Notes under the pieces: model-generated | Seen by the model: the letters and a program-made list of their open reading frames with translations, nothing else | Databases searched by the model: none | What the model was told of the DNA's origin: nothing | Part shown: positions 1-6,927 of the stretch, in pieces | Layout of the letters: the number at the start of each line of letters is the position of its first letter | Position numbering within the stretch: position 1 is the first letter of the stretch | Made by a program: the position numbers and the translations under genes | Source: Clostridia bacterium | GTDB lineage: Bacteria > Bacillota > Clostridia > Christensenellales > UBA1242 | Direction of reading: 5' to 3' | Assembly (NCBI GenBank): GCA_017503445.1 | Contig: JAFVTB010000094.1 | Location: 1-12,836, forward strand | Length of the DNA: 12,836 bases

Positions 1-1029
1 GGTGACACTTCCAAAGTTTGGAACATCAAATGTGCCAACCTTAAACGGCTGATTCAGTTCAACCTTTTCGCGCTGTTTGTTTGTGATTGTGATAAAATCA
101 TATTCCTTAAACGCGGTTATTTTCATTGGAAGTTTCAGTTTTTTGCCATTCCCACCACGCACGGCAAGGGATTTCAGCATTTCAATATGCACGCGTTCAA
201 TATTTTTGCCCACACCAATTTTTGCAAACACCTTGAAAAGCATTCTTGACACGATTGGGTCTGGATACAAAAAGTATGAACACGGAACAGAAGCGGCCTT
301 ATCGTTATAAATGACCGCATCATCAAAAACTTGGCTTTGGATATATTCATCATCTTGGGCGCAAGACTTGCCAAATGCCACAAGTTTTTCTGTGGCACCC
401 TGCCATTTTTCTTCAATCAGCGGCAAAATCAGGTTGCGGATATAATTGCGGGAAAAACTGTTGTCTTGGTTGGTTTCATCGGTGATGTATGGGATATCAT
501 TGGCAAAGATGTAATCCAAAATGGCTTTTTTTGGGGTGTCCAGCATTGGGCGGATATAAAGCCCATCGCGCTGAACATCCATACCGCTTGCACCATTAAG
601 CCCCGCGCCGCGGAAAAGGTTGAGAAGGATTGTTTCGGCCTGATCACGCATATTGTGTGCAATGGCAATTTTATCCACAACATCTTTTTTGAACAGGGCT
701 TCAAACACGCCAAAGCGCGCTTCACGCGCGGCTTCTTCAATTGTCATTTTTTTCTGCTCGGCAAGGCGGGCAACATCAATGCGGAACTTATAAGCGCGAA
801 TGCCATGTGCCTTGCACCAATCCATCACAAATTGTGCATCATCGGCGCTTTTTTCGCGCAGGGCATGATCCACATGAATGGCGCAAACTTCAATATCAAG
901 TTCGCTTTGGTGGCTGTGAAGATAATGAAGAAGTGCCATACTGTCGCTTCCCCCACTTGTGGCAACCCCAACAACCATGCCGGGCTTTAAAAGTTTTTGC
1001 GTTTTGATTTGATAAAGAATATTTTCCAT
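1..1029 (-). CDS. tilS: tRNA(Ile)-lysidine synthase TilS (3' end outside window)
   Basis: TilS uses ATP to attach lysine to C34 of the tRNA-Ile CAU anticodon, so that it reads AUA as isoleucine. It is an essential cytoplasmic enzyme. I see the N-type ATP pyrophosphatase P-loop SGGSDS at residues 25-30, then VDHALR (53-58), EEAAR (98-102), and the signature AHNMRDQAETILLNLFRGAG at 124-143. DETN and RNYIRNLILP follow at about 184-203. The 343 codons visible run off the left edge; the family is usually 430-470 residues, so the end of the C-terminal tRNA-binding part is missing. The ATG is preceded by AAAGGA 7 bases upstream and a strong promoter of its own. It lies 65 bases downstream of htrA, in the same direction. 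Identity is secure from motifs; the missing C-terminus cannot be assessed. Confidence 0.95.
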   Translation of the reverse strand, partial: MENILYQIKTQKLLKPGMVVGVATSGGSDSMALLHYLHSHQSELDIEVCAIHVDHALREKSADDAQFVMDWCKAHGIRAYKFRIDVARLAEQKKMTIEEAAREARFGVFEALFKKDVVDKIAIAHNMRDQAETILLNLFRGAGLNGASGMDVQRDGLYIRPMLDTPKKAILDYIFANDIPYITDETNQDNSFSRNYIRNLILPLIEEKWQGATEKLVAFGKSCAQDDEYIQSQVFDDAVIYNDKAASVPCSYFLYPDPIVSRMLFKVFAKIGVGKNIERVHIEMLKSLAVRGGNGKKLKLPMKITAFKEYDFITITNKQREKVELNQPFKVGTFDVPNFGSVT

Positions 1030-1052
1030 CGTTTTTTCCTTTAAGTGCTTTA

Positions 1053-1081
1053 ATTATATATCATTTTGTTTTTTTTGACAA
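1053..1081 (-). promoter_or_regulatory. Sigma-A-type promoter of tilS
   Basis: On the minus strand TTGTCA (1076-1081) and TATAAT (1053-1058) are separated by 17 bases, near the consensus. Predicted transcription starts about position 1046, giving a leader of about 17 nt that contains the AAAGGA ribosome binding site. tilS can therefore be expressed independently of walJ-htrA. Confidence 0.75.
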
Positions 1082-1083
1082 GG

Positions 1084-1095
1084 ATTTTGCAAAAT
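1084..1095. promoter_or_regulatory. 12-bp perfect palindrome between htrA and tilS
   Basis: ATTTTGCAAAAT is a perfect palindrome. It touches the last base of the htrA stop codon and lies 2 bases upstream of the tilS -35 box. It could be a small operator. A 12-bp AT-rich palindrome can also arise by chance, and no T-tract makes it a convincing terminator. Function unproven. Confidence 0.25.
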
Positions 1096-2108
1096 TACAC
1101 AACCACATTGCTTGCGCTTTCCGCATTTGGGCTTTTGAATTCAATTTCAACCTTTTCATCGGGTGAAAGAGCATAGATTGCTTTGCGCATATCCAGCGTG
1201 TTTTTGATTGGCGCGCCATTTATTTTGGTAATGATATCACCTTTTTTTAAAGAGGTGTTTGAAAGGGGCGAATTTGGGTCAATATCCACCACATAAACGC
1301 CGCTTTCTTCGGTGGTTTCTTGGTTAAACTTGGCAAGAAGGGCATCTTGGCCAAACACGCCAAGATAAACTTGCTTAAACTCACCCGTTTTAATGATTTT
1401 ATTTGCCACAGCAGTTGCGGTTTCAATAGGGATTGCAAAGCCAATGCCTTCGGCATCGCTGGCCTTCAAACTGTTGATGCCAATCACTTTGCCTTGGGTG
1501 TTGATAAGGGGGCCGCCACTGTTGCCGCTGTTGATGCTGGCGTCATGTTGGATAAGGTTTTGCATATAGGTTGTGTATCCGCCCAAACTTGGGATTTCAA
1601 TGGTGCGGTTAAGGGCGCTGACGATGCCCTTTGTGAAGGTGTGCTGAAATTGCAGTGAAAGCGGTGTGCCAACCGCCAAAACATCATCGCCAACTTCAAC
1701 ATTTTCAAGGGGCGCGGTGTCAAGATATGGCAAATTTTTTGCGCTGCGCAAAATTGCGATATCAATGCTGCTGTCGCCCCAAACATAGTTTGCGCTGGCG
1801 GTTGACTTATCCGCAAAATAAAGCGTTATGCTTTTGGCGCCGCTTATCACATGAAAGTTTGTCAAGATATATCCGCCATCGGCAATTGCAACACCACTGC
1901 CGATGCTTGAGCCATTTGCAAGCCCCGCCGAAATGCCCACAATTGCACTTTTAACCGTGTCGGCGATTTGGGCGCTGTCCATAATTTCGGATGTGGCGAT
2001 AAGCCGCGGCGTCATATCCACGCTGGTGTCCAAATTTTGGTTGGTTGAAAGTGTGCAGCCACTGCACAACAAACAAAATGAAATCAAAAAAAGCCCATGT
2101 TTTTTCAT
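1095..2108 (-). CDS. htrA: HtrA/DegP-family serine protease, predicted lipoprotein
   Basis: A chymotrypsin-fold quality-control protease expected outside the membrane, where it degrades or holds misfolded secreted proteins. The 337 residues begin with a lipoprotein-type signal: MKK, a hydrophobic core, then LLCSGC with Cys18 as the probable lipid-anchored residue. The -3 position is Cys rather than Leu, so the lipobox is imperfect. The catalytic triad is His86 (TNFHV), Asp116 (SSIDIAIL) and Ser197 (NSGNSGGPL). A single PDZ domain occupies roughly 245-330 (GDIITKINGAPI). Most Bacillota HtrA proteins use an N-terminal transmembrane anchor, so a lipoprotein form is a variant. The start has an excellent site, GGGAGGG, 6 bases before ATG. 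It lies 34 bases after walJ. walJ followed by an htrA-like gene matches yycJ-yycK(htrC) of Bacillus, although walRK is not in this window. Confidence 0.93.
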   Translation of the reverse strand: MKKHGLFLISFCLLCSGCTLSTNQNLDTSVDMTPRLIATSEIMDSAQIADTVKSAIVGISAGLANGSSIGSGVAIADGGYILTNFHVISGAKSITLYFADKSTASANYVWGDSSIDIAILRSAKNLPYLDTAPLENVEVGDDVLAVGTPLSLQFQHTFTKGIVSALNRTIEIPSLGGYTTYMQNLIQHDASINSGNSGGPLINTQGKVIGINSLKASDAEGIGFAIPIETATAVANKIIKTGEFKQVYLGVFGQDALLAKFNQETTEESGVYVVDIDPNSPLSNTSLKKGDIITKINGAPIKNTLDMRKAIYALSPDEKVEIEFKSPNAESASNVVV

Positions 2109-2142
2109 AAAAATCCCTCCCTATGAAGCAAAACTTATGGCT

Positions 2143-2922
2143 TTAAATCCAAAACACGGTTTTTGGAACTGTGCTGGCGATGTCAATCCTGATGTGCTTG
2201 CCTTCCACAATGCCGTTATCACACAAAATGCTGGTGATGAAATCATAAGCAAAATCGGGCGAATTGTTTTCTGTGCTTAGATGCGAAAGAACAAATTGTT
2301 TGCACCCGTTTTGCGCAAGGTTTATGATTGCATTTGCGCAGGCAAGGTTTGAAAGGTGGCCGTTATCGCCCAAAATGCGTTTTTTAAGGTGATGCGGATA
2401 TTTTGGGTTGGCTTTTAATTTTTCGGGGTCGTGGTTGGCTTCCAAAAACACAAGATTGCTGTTATGTAAGTTTTGCAACATCTTATCAGTAGTGTACCCC
2501 AAATCTGTGAAAATACTTATCTTTTTTTCATTTTCGCTGATGACATAGCCCGTGCAACGATCCACATCATGTGGAACCGCGATTGGCAAAATTTTCAGGT
2601 CCTCAATCAAAAAAGGCGCATCATCAAAAGTGCTGATCACAAGTGGTTTTTTAAGTTTTTTCCTAAGCGCGTTCAAACCATCTTTATGCACAAACAAAAG
2701 CGGCCGATATCGCCCCACAAAAACATCAAGCCCTTTGATGTGATCTGTGTGTTCGTGGGTGATTAAAATGGCGTCAATTTCTTCCGGGGCAACATTCAAA
2801 AGCGCAAGGCGGCGTTCAAGCTCTTTGCAAGAAAGCCCCGCATCAACCAAGATTTTTGCGTGCGTGCCTTCGATATATGTGGCATTGCCATCACTGCCGG
2901 AAGATAAATTGCAAACTTTCAT
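2143..2922 (-). CDS. walJ: WalJ/YycJ-family metallo-beta-lactamase-fold hydrolase
   Basis: A 259-residue cytoplasmic metallohydrolase of the YycJ/WalJ (VicX) family, encoded in Bacillota with the WalRK cell-wall regulators; family members have been linked to nuclease activity and to coordinating division with replication. Visible motifs are SGSDGNATYIEG near the N-terminus (8-19), the metal-binding HEHTDH at 56-61, His118 (VPHD), Asp140 (FTDLGY), GHLSN with His189, and LSHLS with His214, in the expected order. The reading frame stays open upstream to 3162, but family members begin with MK(x)xxLxSGSxGN, so the ATG at 2922 is chosen. No ribosome binding site precedes it. Instead a strong promoter places the transcript start on this ATG, so translation is probably leaderless. 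It probably shares a transcript with htrA. Confidence 0.9.
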   Translation of the reverse strand: MKVCNLSSGSDGNATYIEGTHAKILVDAGLSCKELERRLALLNVAPEEIDAILITHEHTDHIKGLDVFVGRYRPLLFVHKDGLNALRKKLKKPLVISTFDDAPFLIEDLKILPIAVPHDVDRCTGYVISENEKKISIFTDLGYTTDKMLQNLHNSNLVFLEANHDPEKLKANPKYPHHLKKRILGDNGHLSNLACANAIINLAQNGCKQFVLSHLSTENNSPDFAYDFITSILCDNGIVEGKHIRIDIASTVPKTVFWI

Positions 2923-2928
2923 AGCGAA

Positions 2929-2957
2929 AGTATAGCATCTTCCCCCAAAAAAATCAA
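2929..2957 (-). promoter_or_regulatory. walJ promoter, leaderless geometry
   Basis: On the minus strand TTGATT (2952-2957), a 17-base spacer, TATACT (2929-2934), then exactly six bases before the walJ ATG. Standard sigma-A spacing puts +1 on the A of the start codon. No Shine-Dalgarno-like run lies within the usual 5-10 bases; a GGGGGAAG run sits inside the spacer, too far upstream to serve. Confidence 0.7.
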
Positions 2958-2985
2958 GCGGGCAAAAAGAATGACACGGCAATTT

Positions 2986-3015
2986 TTCATAACCTTTGAT
3001 GCAAATGAATATAGT
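2986..3015 (+). promoter_or_regulatory. Promoter of the calcium-type ATPase gene, leaderless geometry
   Basis: TATAGT (3010-3015) lies exactly six bases before the ATG at 3022, so the expected transcript start is the start codon. The best -35 is a weak TTCATA (2986-2991, 18-base spacer). No purine-rich ribosome binding site is present. It is back to back with the walJ promoter in a 99-base gap. Confidence 0.5.
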
Positions 3016-3021
3016 TGTTTT

Positions 3022-5643
3022 ATGACCAAAGATTTTTATGCAATCAGCGCAAAAGATTGCCTTTCCACCCTTGGCACAAGCAAAAACGGACTTTCGGAAG
3101 CAGAAAGCATTTTGCGCCTTGAAAAGGCCGGCACAAACACCCTGCCCGAGCCAAAGCGGCAAAGCAAAATTGTGATGTTTTTAAAGCAATTTGCCGATGT
3201 GATGACCATTATTCTTCTTATTGCGGCGGCGATAAGCGGCATTATTTCAATCATTAATCACACGCCCAGCGAACTTGTGGATTGCCTTATCATTTTGGGC
3301 ATTGTTTTTTTGAACGCTGGCATTGGGTTTTGGCAACAATGCAAGGCGATGAAAAGCATGGACGAACTGAAAAAACTCACCCAGCCAATTGCCAAAGTTA
3401 TGCGCGGCGGAAAGGTGCAAAAAATCCCCAGTGCAAATTTGGTGGTGGGTGATGTTGTGGTGCTGGAAGCGGGCGACATTGTGCCGGCTGACCTTCGAAT
3501 TTTGGAAGGCGCGATGCTTAGGTGTGATGAAAGCGCACTTACGGGCGAAAGCGTGCCGACAGAAAAAGATTTTATGTGCGTTTTGCCGCATGGCACACCA
3601 CTGGCAGAACGGAAAAATATGGCATTTTCAAGCTCTGTGGTGGCAAACGGACGCGGGCTTGGCGTTGTTGTGGCAACAGGCGCGCAAACCGAAATTGGCA
3701 AAATTGCAACAATGCTTTCCTGCGCAAGCGACACACAAACGCCGCTTCAAAAAGGGATTTCGGGCATTGCCAAAGCCACGACCATTTTGGTTTTGGGCAT
3801 TTGTGTGATAACATTTTTTATTGAACTGTTTGTTGCACAACTTAGCCCACTGAACGCATTTTTAACCGCCGTGGCACTGGCAGTTGCGGCAATCCCCGAA
3901 AGCTTGCCGGCGGTGATAACCATTATTATGAGTTTGGGGGTTGCACGCCTTGCAAAGCAAAAAGCGATTGTGAAAAATTTGCATGCCATTGAAACGCTGG
4001 GCTGTTGCCAAGTGATTTGCAGTGATAAAACCGGAACCCTGACGCAAAACAAAATGCAGGTGCAAAGTTTGTTTTATGCGGGCAAAATGGTTGACGCGCA
4101 AAATTTTCAGCAAACACCCAACACAAAAAAAATGCTGGAAATCATGCTTTTATGCGAAAGTGTGGAGCCATCTGCAAACGGCTGGGTGGGCGACCCAACG
4201 GAACTTGCCCTTGTGCATTTTGCAGAAACTTGGCAAAAAAAGCGCGATGCCGATCGCGCGTTCCCCCTTATTGATGAAATTCCATTTGACTCAAACCGCA
4301 AACTGATGACATCAATACGAAAATCTGGGTTTTCTGTGCAGGCGTTCACAAAAGGCGCAGTTGATGAGCTTTTGGCGCTTTGCACACATATTGAAATTGA
4401 TGGGCAAATTTTGCCACTTTTGCCAAGCCATAAAACAAAAATTTTGCGCGCAAACAAGGAAATGGCAACGCACGCGCTTCGGGTTTTGGCACTGGGATAT
4501 AAACCACTTTCAGGGCAACGTCATGAAAACGCCGAAAAAGATTTGATTTTTGTTGGTTTGGTGGGCATGTTTGACCCGCCGCGCAAAGAAGTTAAGCGCG
4601 CAGTTGAAAAATGCCAAAAAGCAGGCATTTTGCCCGTGATGATAACCGGCGACCACAAAAACACCGCCCTTGCAATCGCGCGCAAGATTGGGCTTTGCGA
4701 TGATGTGAATGCCGTTATCACAGGTGCAGAGATTGACAAACTTTCAGATGAAAAGTTCAAAAAAATCATCCACCAAAAACGCATATTTGCACGCGTTTCG
4801 CCCGAAAACAAAGTGCGCATTGTCGAAACATATAAAAGTTTGGGGCTGGTGGTTGCCATGACGGGTGATGGCGTGAACGATGCCCCCAGCATCAAAAAGG
4901 CGGATATTGGCATTGGCATGGGCGAAAGCGGCACCGATGTTGCCAAAGAAGCCAGTGATGTGATTATCACCGATGACAACTTTGCCACAATCATTTTGGC
5001 TGTGCAAGAAGGCCGAAAAACCTTTGTGAATATCCGCAAAACAATTCAGTTTTTATATTCGGCAAACCTTGCAGAAATCACCGCAATTTTTTTGGCAACA
5101 ATCTTTTGGCCGCAGTTTGTGTTTTTAACACCCGTGCAAATTTTGTTTGTGAATTTGATTTCCGACACCCTGCCCGCCATTGCGCTGGGGCTTGAACCCG
5201 CGGAAAAAAACCTTATGCAAAACCCGCCGCGGGATGCAAAAAAAAGCTTGCTTTCGGGCGGGGTTGGCATCAATATTTTGACAATCGGCATCATTCAAGG
5301 CATCATTATGCTTTCATGCTTTTTGTTTGGCATTTGGGCAAAGGGCGATGCTTTGGTGGCACAAACAATGGCATTTTATGCCCTGAATATCATTCAATTT
5401 TTCTACTTCATTTCCATGCGCACAAGCGGCAGCGTTTGGAAAAACCCAATCACAGAGAATCGCCTTGCGGTTTGGGCTGTGGTTTTGTGCCTTGCGTTTG
5501 TGTTTGTTGTGGCAATCACGCCAATTTCATCACTTTTGGGGCTTTGCGCACTTTCGTTTGATTGTTGGATTTTCATTGCCACATGCAGCGCGATTATGTT
5601 CGTCATCAGTGAACTTTTGAAAAGTATTGGCTGGCACAAATAA
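3022..5643 (+). CDS. P-type (P2) calcium-transporting ATPase
   Basis: An 873-residue P-type cation pump of the SERCA/PMCA-like class, expected to export Ca2+ across the cytoplasmic membrane using ATP. In order: cytosolic N-terminus, paired membrane helices M1-M2, actuator motif TGES at 174-177, M4 with PESLP at 292-296, phosphorylation site SDKTGTLTQ with catalytic Asp335, nucleotide-binding KGAVDELL from 444, hinge TGDGVNDAP from 614, M6 with NLISDTLPAIALG around 711-723, and further C-terminal membrane helices. The M4 site usually reads PEGLP in calcium pumps; Ser replaces Gly here. M6 keeps Asn and Asp of the calcium site. An in-frame ATG at 2971 would add 17 atypical residues and overlap the promoter, so 3022 is preferred. 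It is transcribed alone, divergent from walJ, and ends in a terminator. Calcium is inferred from family; another divalent ion remains possible. Confidence 0.92.
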   Translation: MTKDFYAISAKDCLSTLGTSKNGLSEAESILRLEKAGTNTLPEPKRQSKIVMFLKQFADVMTIILLIAAAISGIISIINHTPSELVDCLIILGIVFLNAGIGFWQQCKAMKSMDELKKLTQPIAKVMRGGKVQKIPSANLVVGDVVVLEAGDIVPADLRILEGAMLRCDESALTGESVPTEKDFMCVLPHGTPLAERKNMAFSSSVVANGRGLGVVVATGAQTEIGKIATMLSCASDTQTPLQKGISGIAKATTILVLGICVITFFIELFVAQLSPLNAFLTAVALAVAAIPESLPAVITIIMSLGVARLAKQKAIVKNLHAIETLGCCQVICSDKTGTLTQNKMQVQSLFYAGKMVDAQNFQQTPNTKKMLEIMLLCESVEPSANGWVGDPTELALVHFAETWQKKRDADRAFPLIDEIPFDSNRKLMTSIRKSGFSVQAFTKGAVDELLALCTHIEIDGQILPLLPSHKTKILRANKEMATHALRVLALGYKPLSGQRHENAEKDLIFVGLVGMFDPPRKEVKRAVEKCQKAGILPVMITGDHKNTALAIARKIGLCDDVNAVITGAEIDKLSDEKFKKIIHQKRIFARVSPENKVRIVETYKSLGLVVAMTGDGVNDAPSIKKADIGIGMGESGTDVAKEASDVIITDDNFATIILAVQEGRKTFVNIRKTIQFLYSANLAEITAIFLATIFWPQFVFLTPVQILFVNLISDTLPAIALGLEPAEKNLMQNPPRDAKKSLLSGGVGINILTIGIIQGIIMLSCFLFGIWAKGDALVAQTMAFYALNIIQFFYFISMRTSGSVWKNPITENRLAVWAVVLCLAFVFVVAITPISSLLGLCALSFDCWIFIATCSAIMFVISELLKSIGWHK

Positions 5644-5647
5644 AGAA

Positions 5648-5677
5648 AAAAAATTCAATCACACGATTGAATTTTTT
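5648..5677. terminator. Bidirectional terminator between ATPase and phosphoesterase genes
   Basis: A perfect 13-bp stem (5648-5660 with 5665-5677) closes a 4-base ACAC loop, with A-runs on the left and T-runs on the right, so it can stop transcription from both sides. The stop codon of the minus-strand gene (5676-5678) lies largely within the right arm. Confidence 0.85.
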
Positions 5678-6371
5678 AAAACACTTCCACAAGTTTGTTT
5701 TCGGTTTGATCGCACGCCGTGAGAAGATATTCAACATCATTTTTTGTGAATCGAAGCGTTGCGCGCGCCTTTTTGCCGTGCAGGTGGCCATACACCACTT
5801 TTTGCGCGCCATATTTTTCAAAAAGGGCGGAAAATTCGCTGTCGTCGCGCACACTGTTTACGGGCGGAAAATGAATCATCGCCACAATTTTTTCATCACC
5901 TGTTTGAAGGCGTTTTGCGGCTGCAAGACTCATATCCAATCTTATGATTTCGCGCTTAAAGATTTTTTCATCTTGTGGGGTTTCAAAGGTGGTTTCTGGC
6001 ACTGTCCACCCGCGCGTGCCACAAAAGATGAAATCCCCAATTTTGATTGCATCGTTTTGCAGTGCAAAAACATTTTCCGGCAGCACTTCACGCACGCCAG
6101 AAATACTTGCCCACCAATAATCATGATTGCCGCGTGTGATGATTTTTTTGCCGGGCAAAGATTTCAAAAAGTTGAAATCTTCTTTGGTTTCATCAAGCTT
6201 CATTGCCCAAGAAATATCGCCCGCAATCAACACAACATCATCATCGCAAACTTTTTGGCGCCAATCTTCAACAATCTTTTCCAAATAATTCGTCCAATTG
6301 CCACCAAAGACATCCATTGGCTTGTTTGCACCAAACGAAAGATGCAAATCGCTTATGGCAAAAACCTTCAT
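5676..6371 (-). CDS. Calcineurin-like metallophosphoesterase
   Basis: A 231-residue soluble phosphohydrolase of the calcineurin-like fold, similar to the COG1768-type predicted phosphohydrolases; its substrate is not known from sequence. All metal-binding blocks are visible: SDLHLS (Asp8, His10), GDISW (Asp52), GNHDYWW (Asn82, His83, Asp84), MIHFPP (His167) and GHLHG (His196, His198). The GDISW and GNHDYWW variants with aromatic residues typify this subfamily. The length is normal, with no signal peptide or membrane segment. Its ATG overlaps the yqeY stop by one base (TAATG), so translation is probably coupled and driven by the yqeY promoter. Its own stop falls in the shared terminator. Confidence 0.9.
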   Translation of the reverse strand: MKVFAISDLHLSFGANKPMDVFGGNWTNYLEKIVEDWRQKVCDDDVVLIAGDISWAMKLDETKEDFNFLKSLPGKKIITRGNHDYWWASISGVREVLPENVFALQNDAIKIGDFIFCGTRGWTVPETTFETPQDEKIFKREIIRLDMSLAAAKRLQTGDEKIVAMIHFPPVNSVRDDSEFSALFEKYGAQKVVYGHLHGKKARATLRFTKNDVEYLLTACDQTENKLVEVF

Positions 6372-6796
6372 TATTTCAACCCATCAAGCACAGCTTTCAC
6401 AACTTGCATATCGCATGTGCCATTGTGATTTTGCTTGAAATATTTCATCACCGCGCCAACAGATTTATCTTCAAGCCCCATAATGATATTTTCAATTTCT
6501 TCGCGTGAAAGCATTTTGGGCAAAAACTGTGACAAAAGGGTTTGCTGGGTTGTGATTTCGGCAACCTTTGCGGCATTGCCAACTTTTTCAAAGCCGGCTT
6601 TTTCTTCATCAAGTTCCTTATTGGTTTTTTGAAGGATTGCAAGAATATCCCCTTCTGAAAGTGTTTTATCTGTGCCACGAAGCTTCACTTCTGCAAGCAT
6701 AATTTTGTTCAGCACCACGCTGTAGAGCGCACGGGCGGTTTGGTCCTTATTTTTCATTGCCAAAAGATTGGCTTTTTTAATATCATCTTTTATCAT
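6371..6796 (-). CDS. yqeY: YqeY / GatB-YqeY domain protein
   Basis: A 141-residue helical protein of the YqeY family, which resembles the tail domain of the GatB subunit of tRNA-dependent amidotransferase and is presumed to bind tRNA; the stand-alone role is not established. Family features are an N-terminal helix MIKDDIKKANLLAMKNKD, then LPKMLSREEIENII (92-105) and GAVMKYF (114-120) with a lysine- and valine-rich C-terminal helix. Length is near the usual 145-150. A longer reading frame from 6826 exists, but the ATG at 6796 has AAGGAG 6 bases upstream and matches the family start, so it is chosen. It heads a two-gene operon with the metallophosphoesterase, with a promoter divergent from the patatin gene. 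Confidence 0.9.
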   Translation of the reverse strand: MIKDDIKKANLLAMKNKDQTARALYSVVLNKIMLAEVKLRGTDKTLSEGDILAILQKTNKELDEEKAGFEKVGNAAKVAEITTQQTLLSQFLPKMLSREEIENIIMGLEDKSVGAVMKYFKQNHNGTCDMQVVKAVLDGLK

Positions 6797-6816
6797 AAAT
6801 ATCTCCTTATATCCAT

Positions 6817-6845
6817 ATAATATCAAAAAATTTTTTTTATGTCAA
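6817..6845 (-). promoter_or_regulatory. Promoter of yqeY-phosphoesterase operon
   Basis: Minus-strand TTGACA (6840-6845), 17-base spacer, TATTAT (6817-6822). Predicted start is near 6810, leaving a leader of about 14 nt that holds the AAGGAG site. The spacer is a long A-run followed by a T-run. Confidence 0.8.
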
Positions 6846-6879
6846 ATTGCACTCAAAAATGCAGATTTGAATTTGACAT
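6839..6879. repeat. 10-bp inverted repeat embedding both divergent -35 boxes
   Basis: ATGTCAAATT (6839-6848) and AATTTGACAT (6870-6879) are perfect inverted copies, 21 bases apart. Each arm contains the TTGACA of one of the two divergent promoters (yqeY and patatin). The symmetry could be a shared operator, or simply two consensus -35 boxes with matching AT flanks. Confidence 0.45.
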
Positions 6880-6903
6880 TTATTCCCTCAGTTGTGTTAT
6901 AAT
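6873..6903 (+). promoter_or_regulatory. Promoter of patatin-like gene
   Basis: TTGACA (6873-6878) and TATAAT (6898-6903) with a long 19-base spacer, compensated by an extended -10 (TGTTATAAT). Predicted start is near 6910, giving a leader of about 18 nt with the GAGGG site. Confidence 0.75.
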
Positions 6904-6927
6904 TAAAGGATTAAAGAGGGAAGAATT

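Noticed and set aside
331..990. 219-codon plus-strand open frame opposite tilS
   Set aside because: It is antisense to a secure tilS with all motifs, has no domain-like features, and arises from the codon bias of the real gene. The same applies to the other long antisense frames over htrA, the ATPase, murB and PHP.
2971..3021. ATG at 2971 as the ATPase start
   Set aside because: It adds 17 atypical residues and would place the start upstream of the -10 box; the family normally starts close to the FYxxSxxDxL motif, which follows the ATG at 3022.
2923..3162. Upstream in-frame extension of walJ to 3162
   Set aside because: The extra 80 residues are not found in the family, run over the divergent promoters and the ATPase start, and have no ribosome site.
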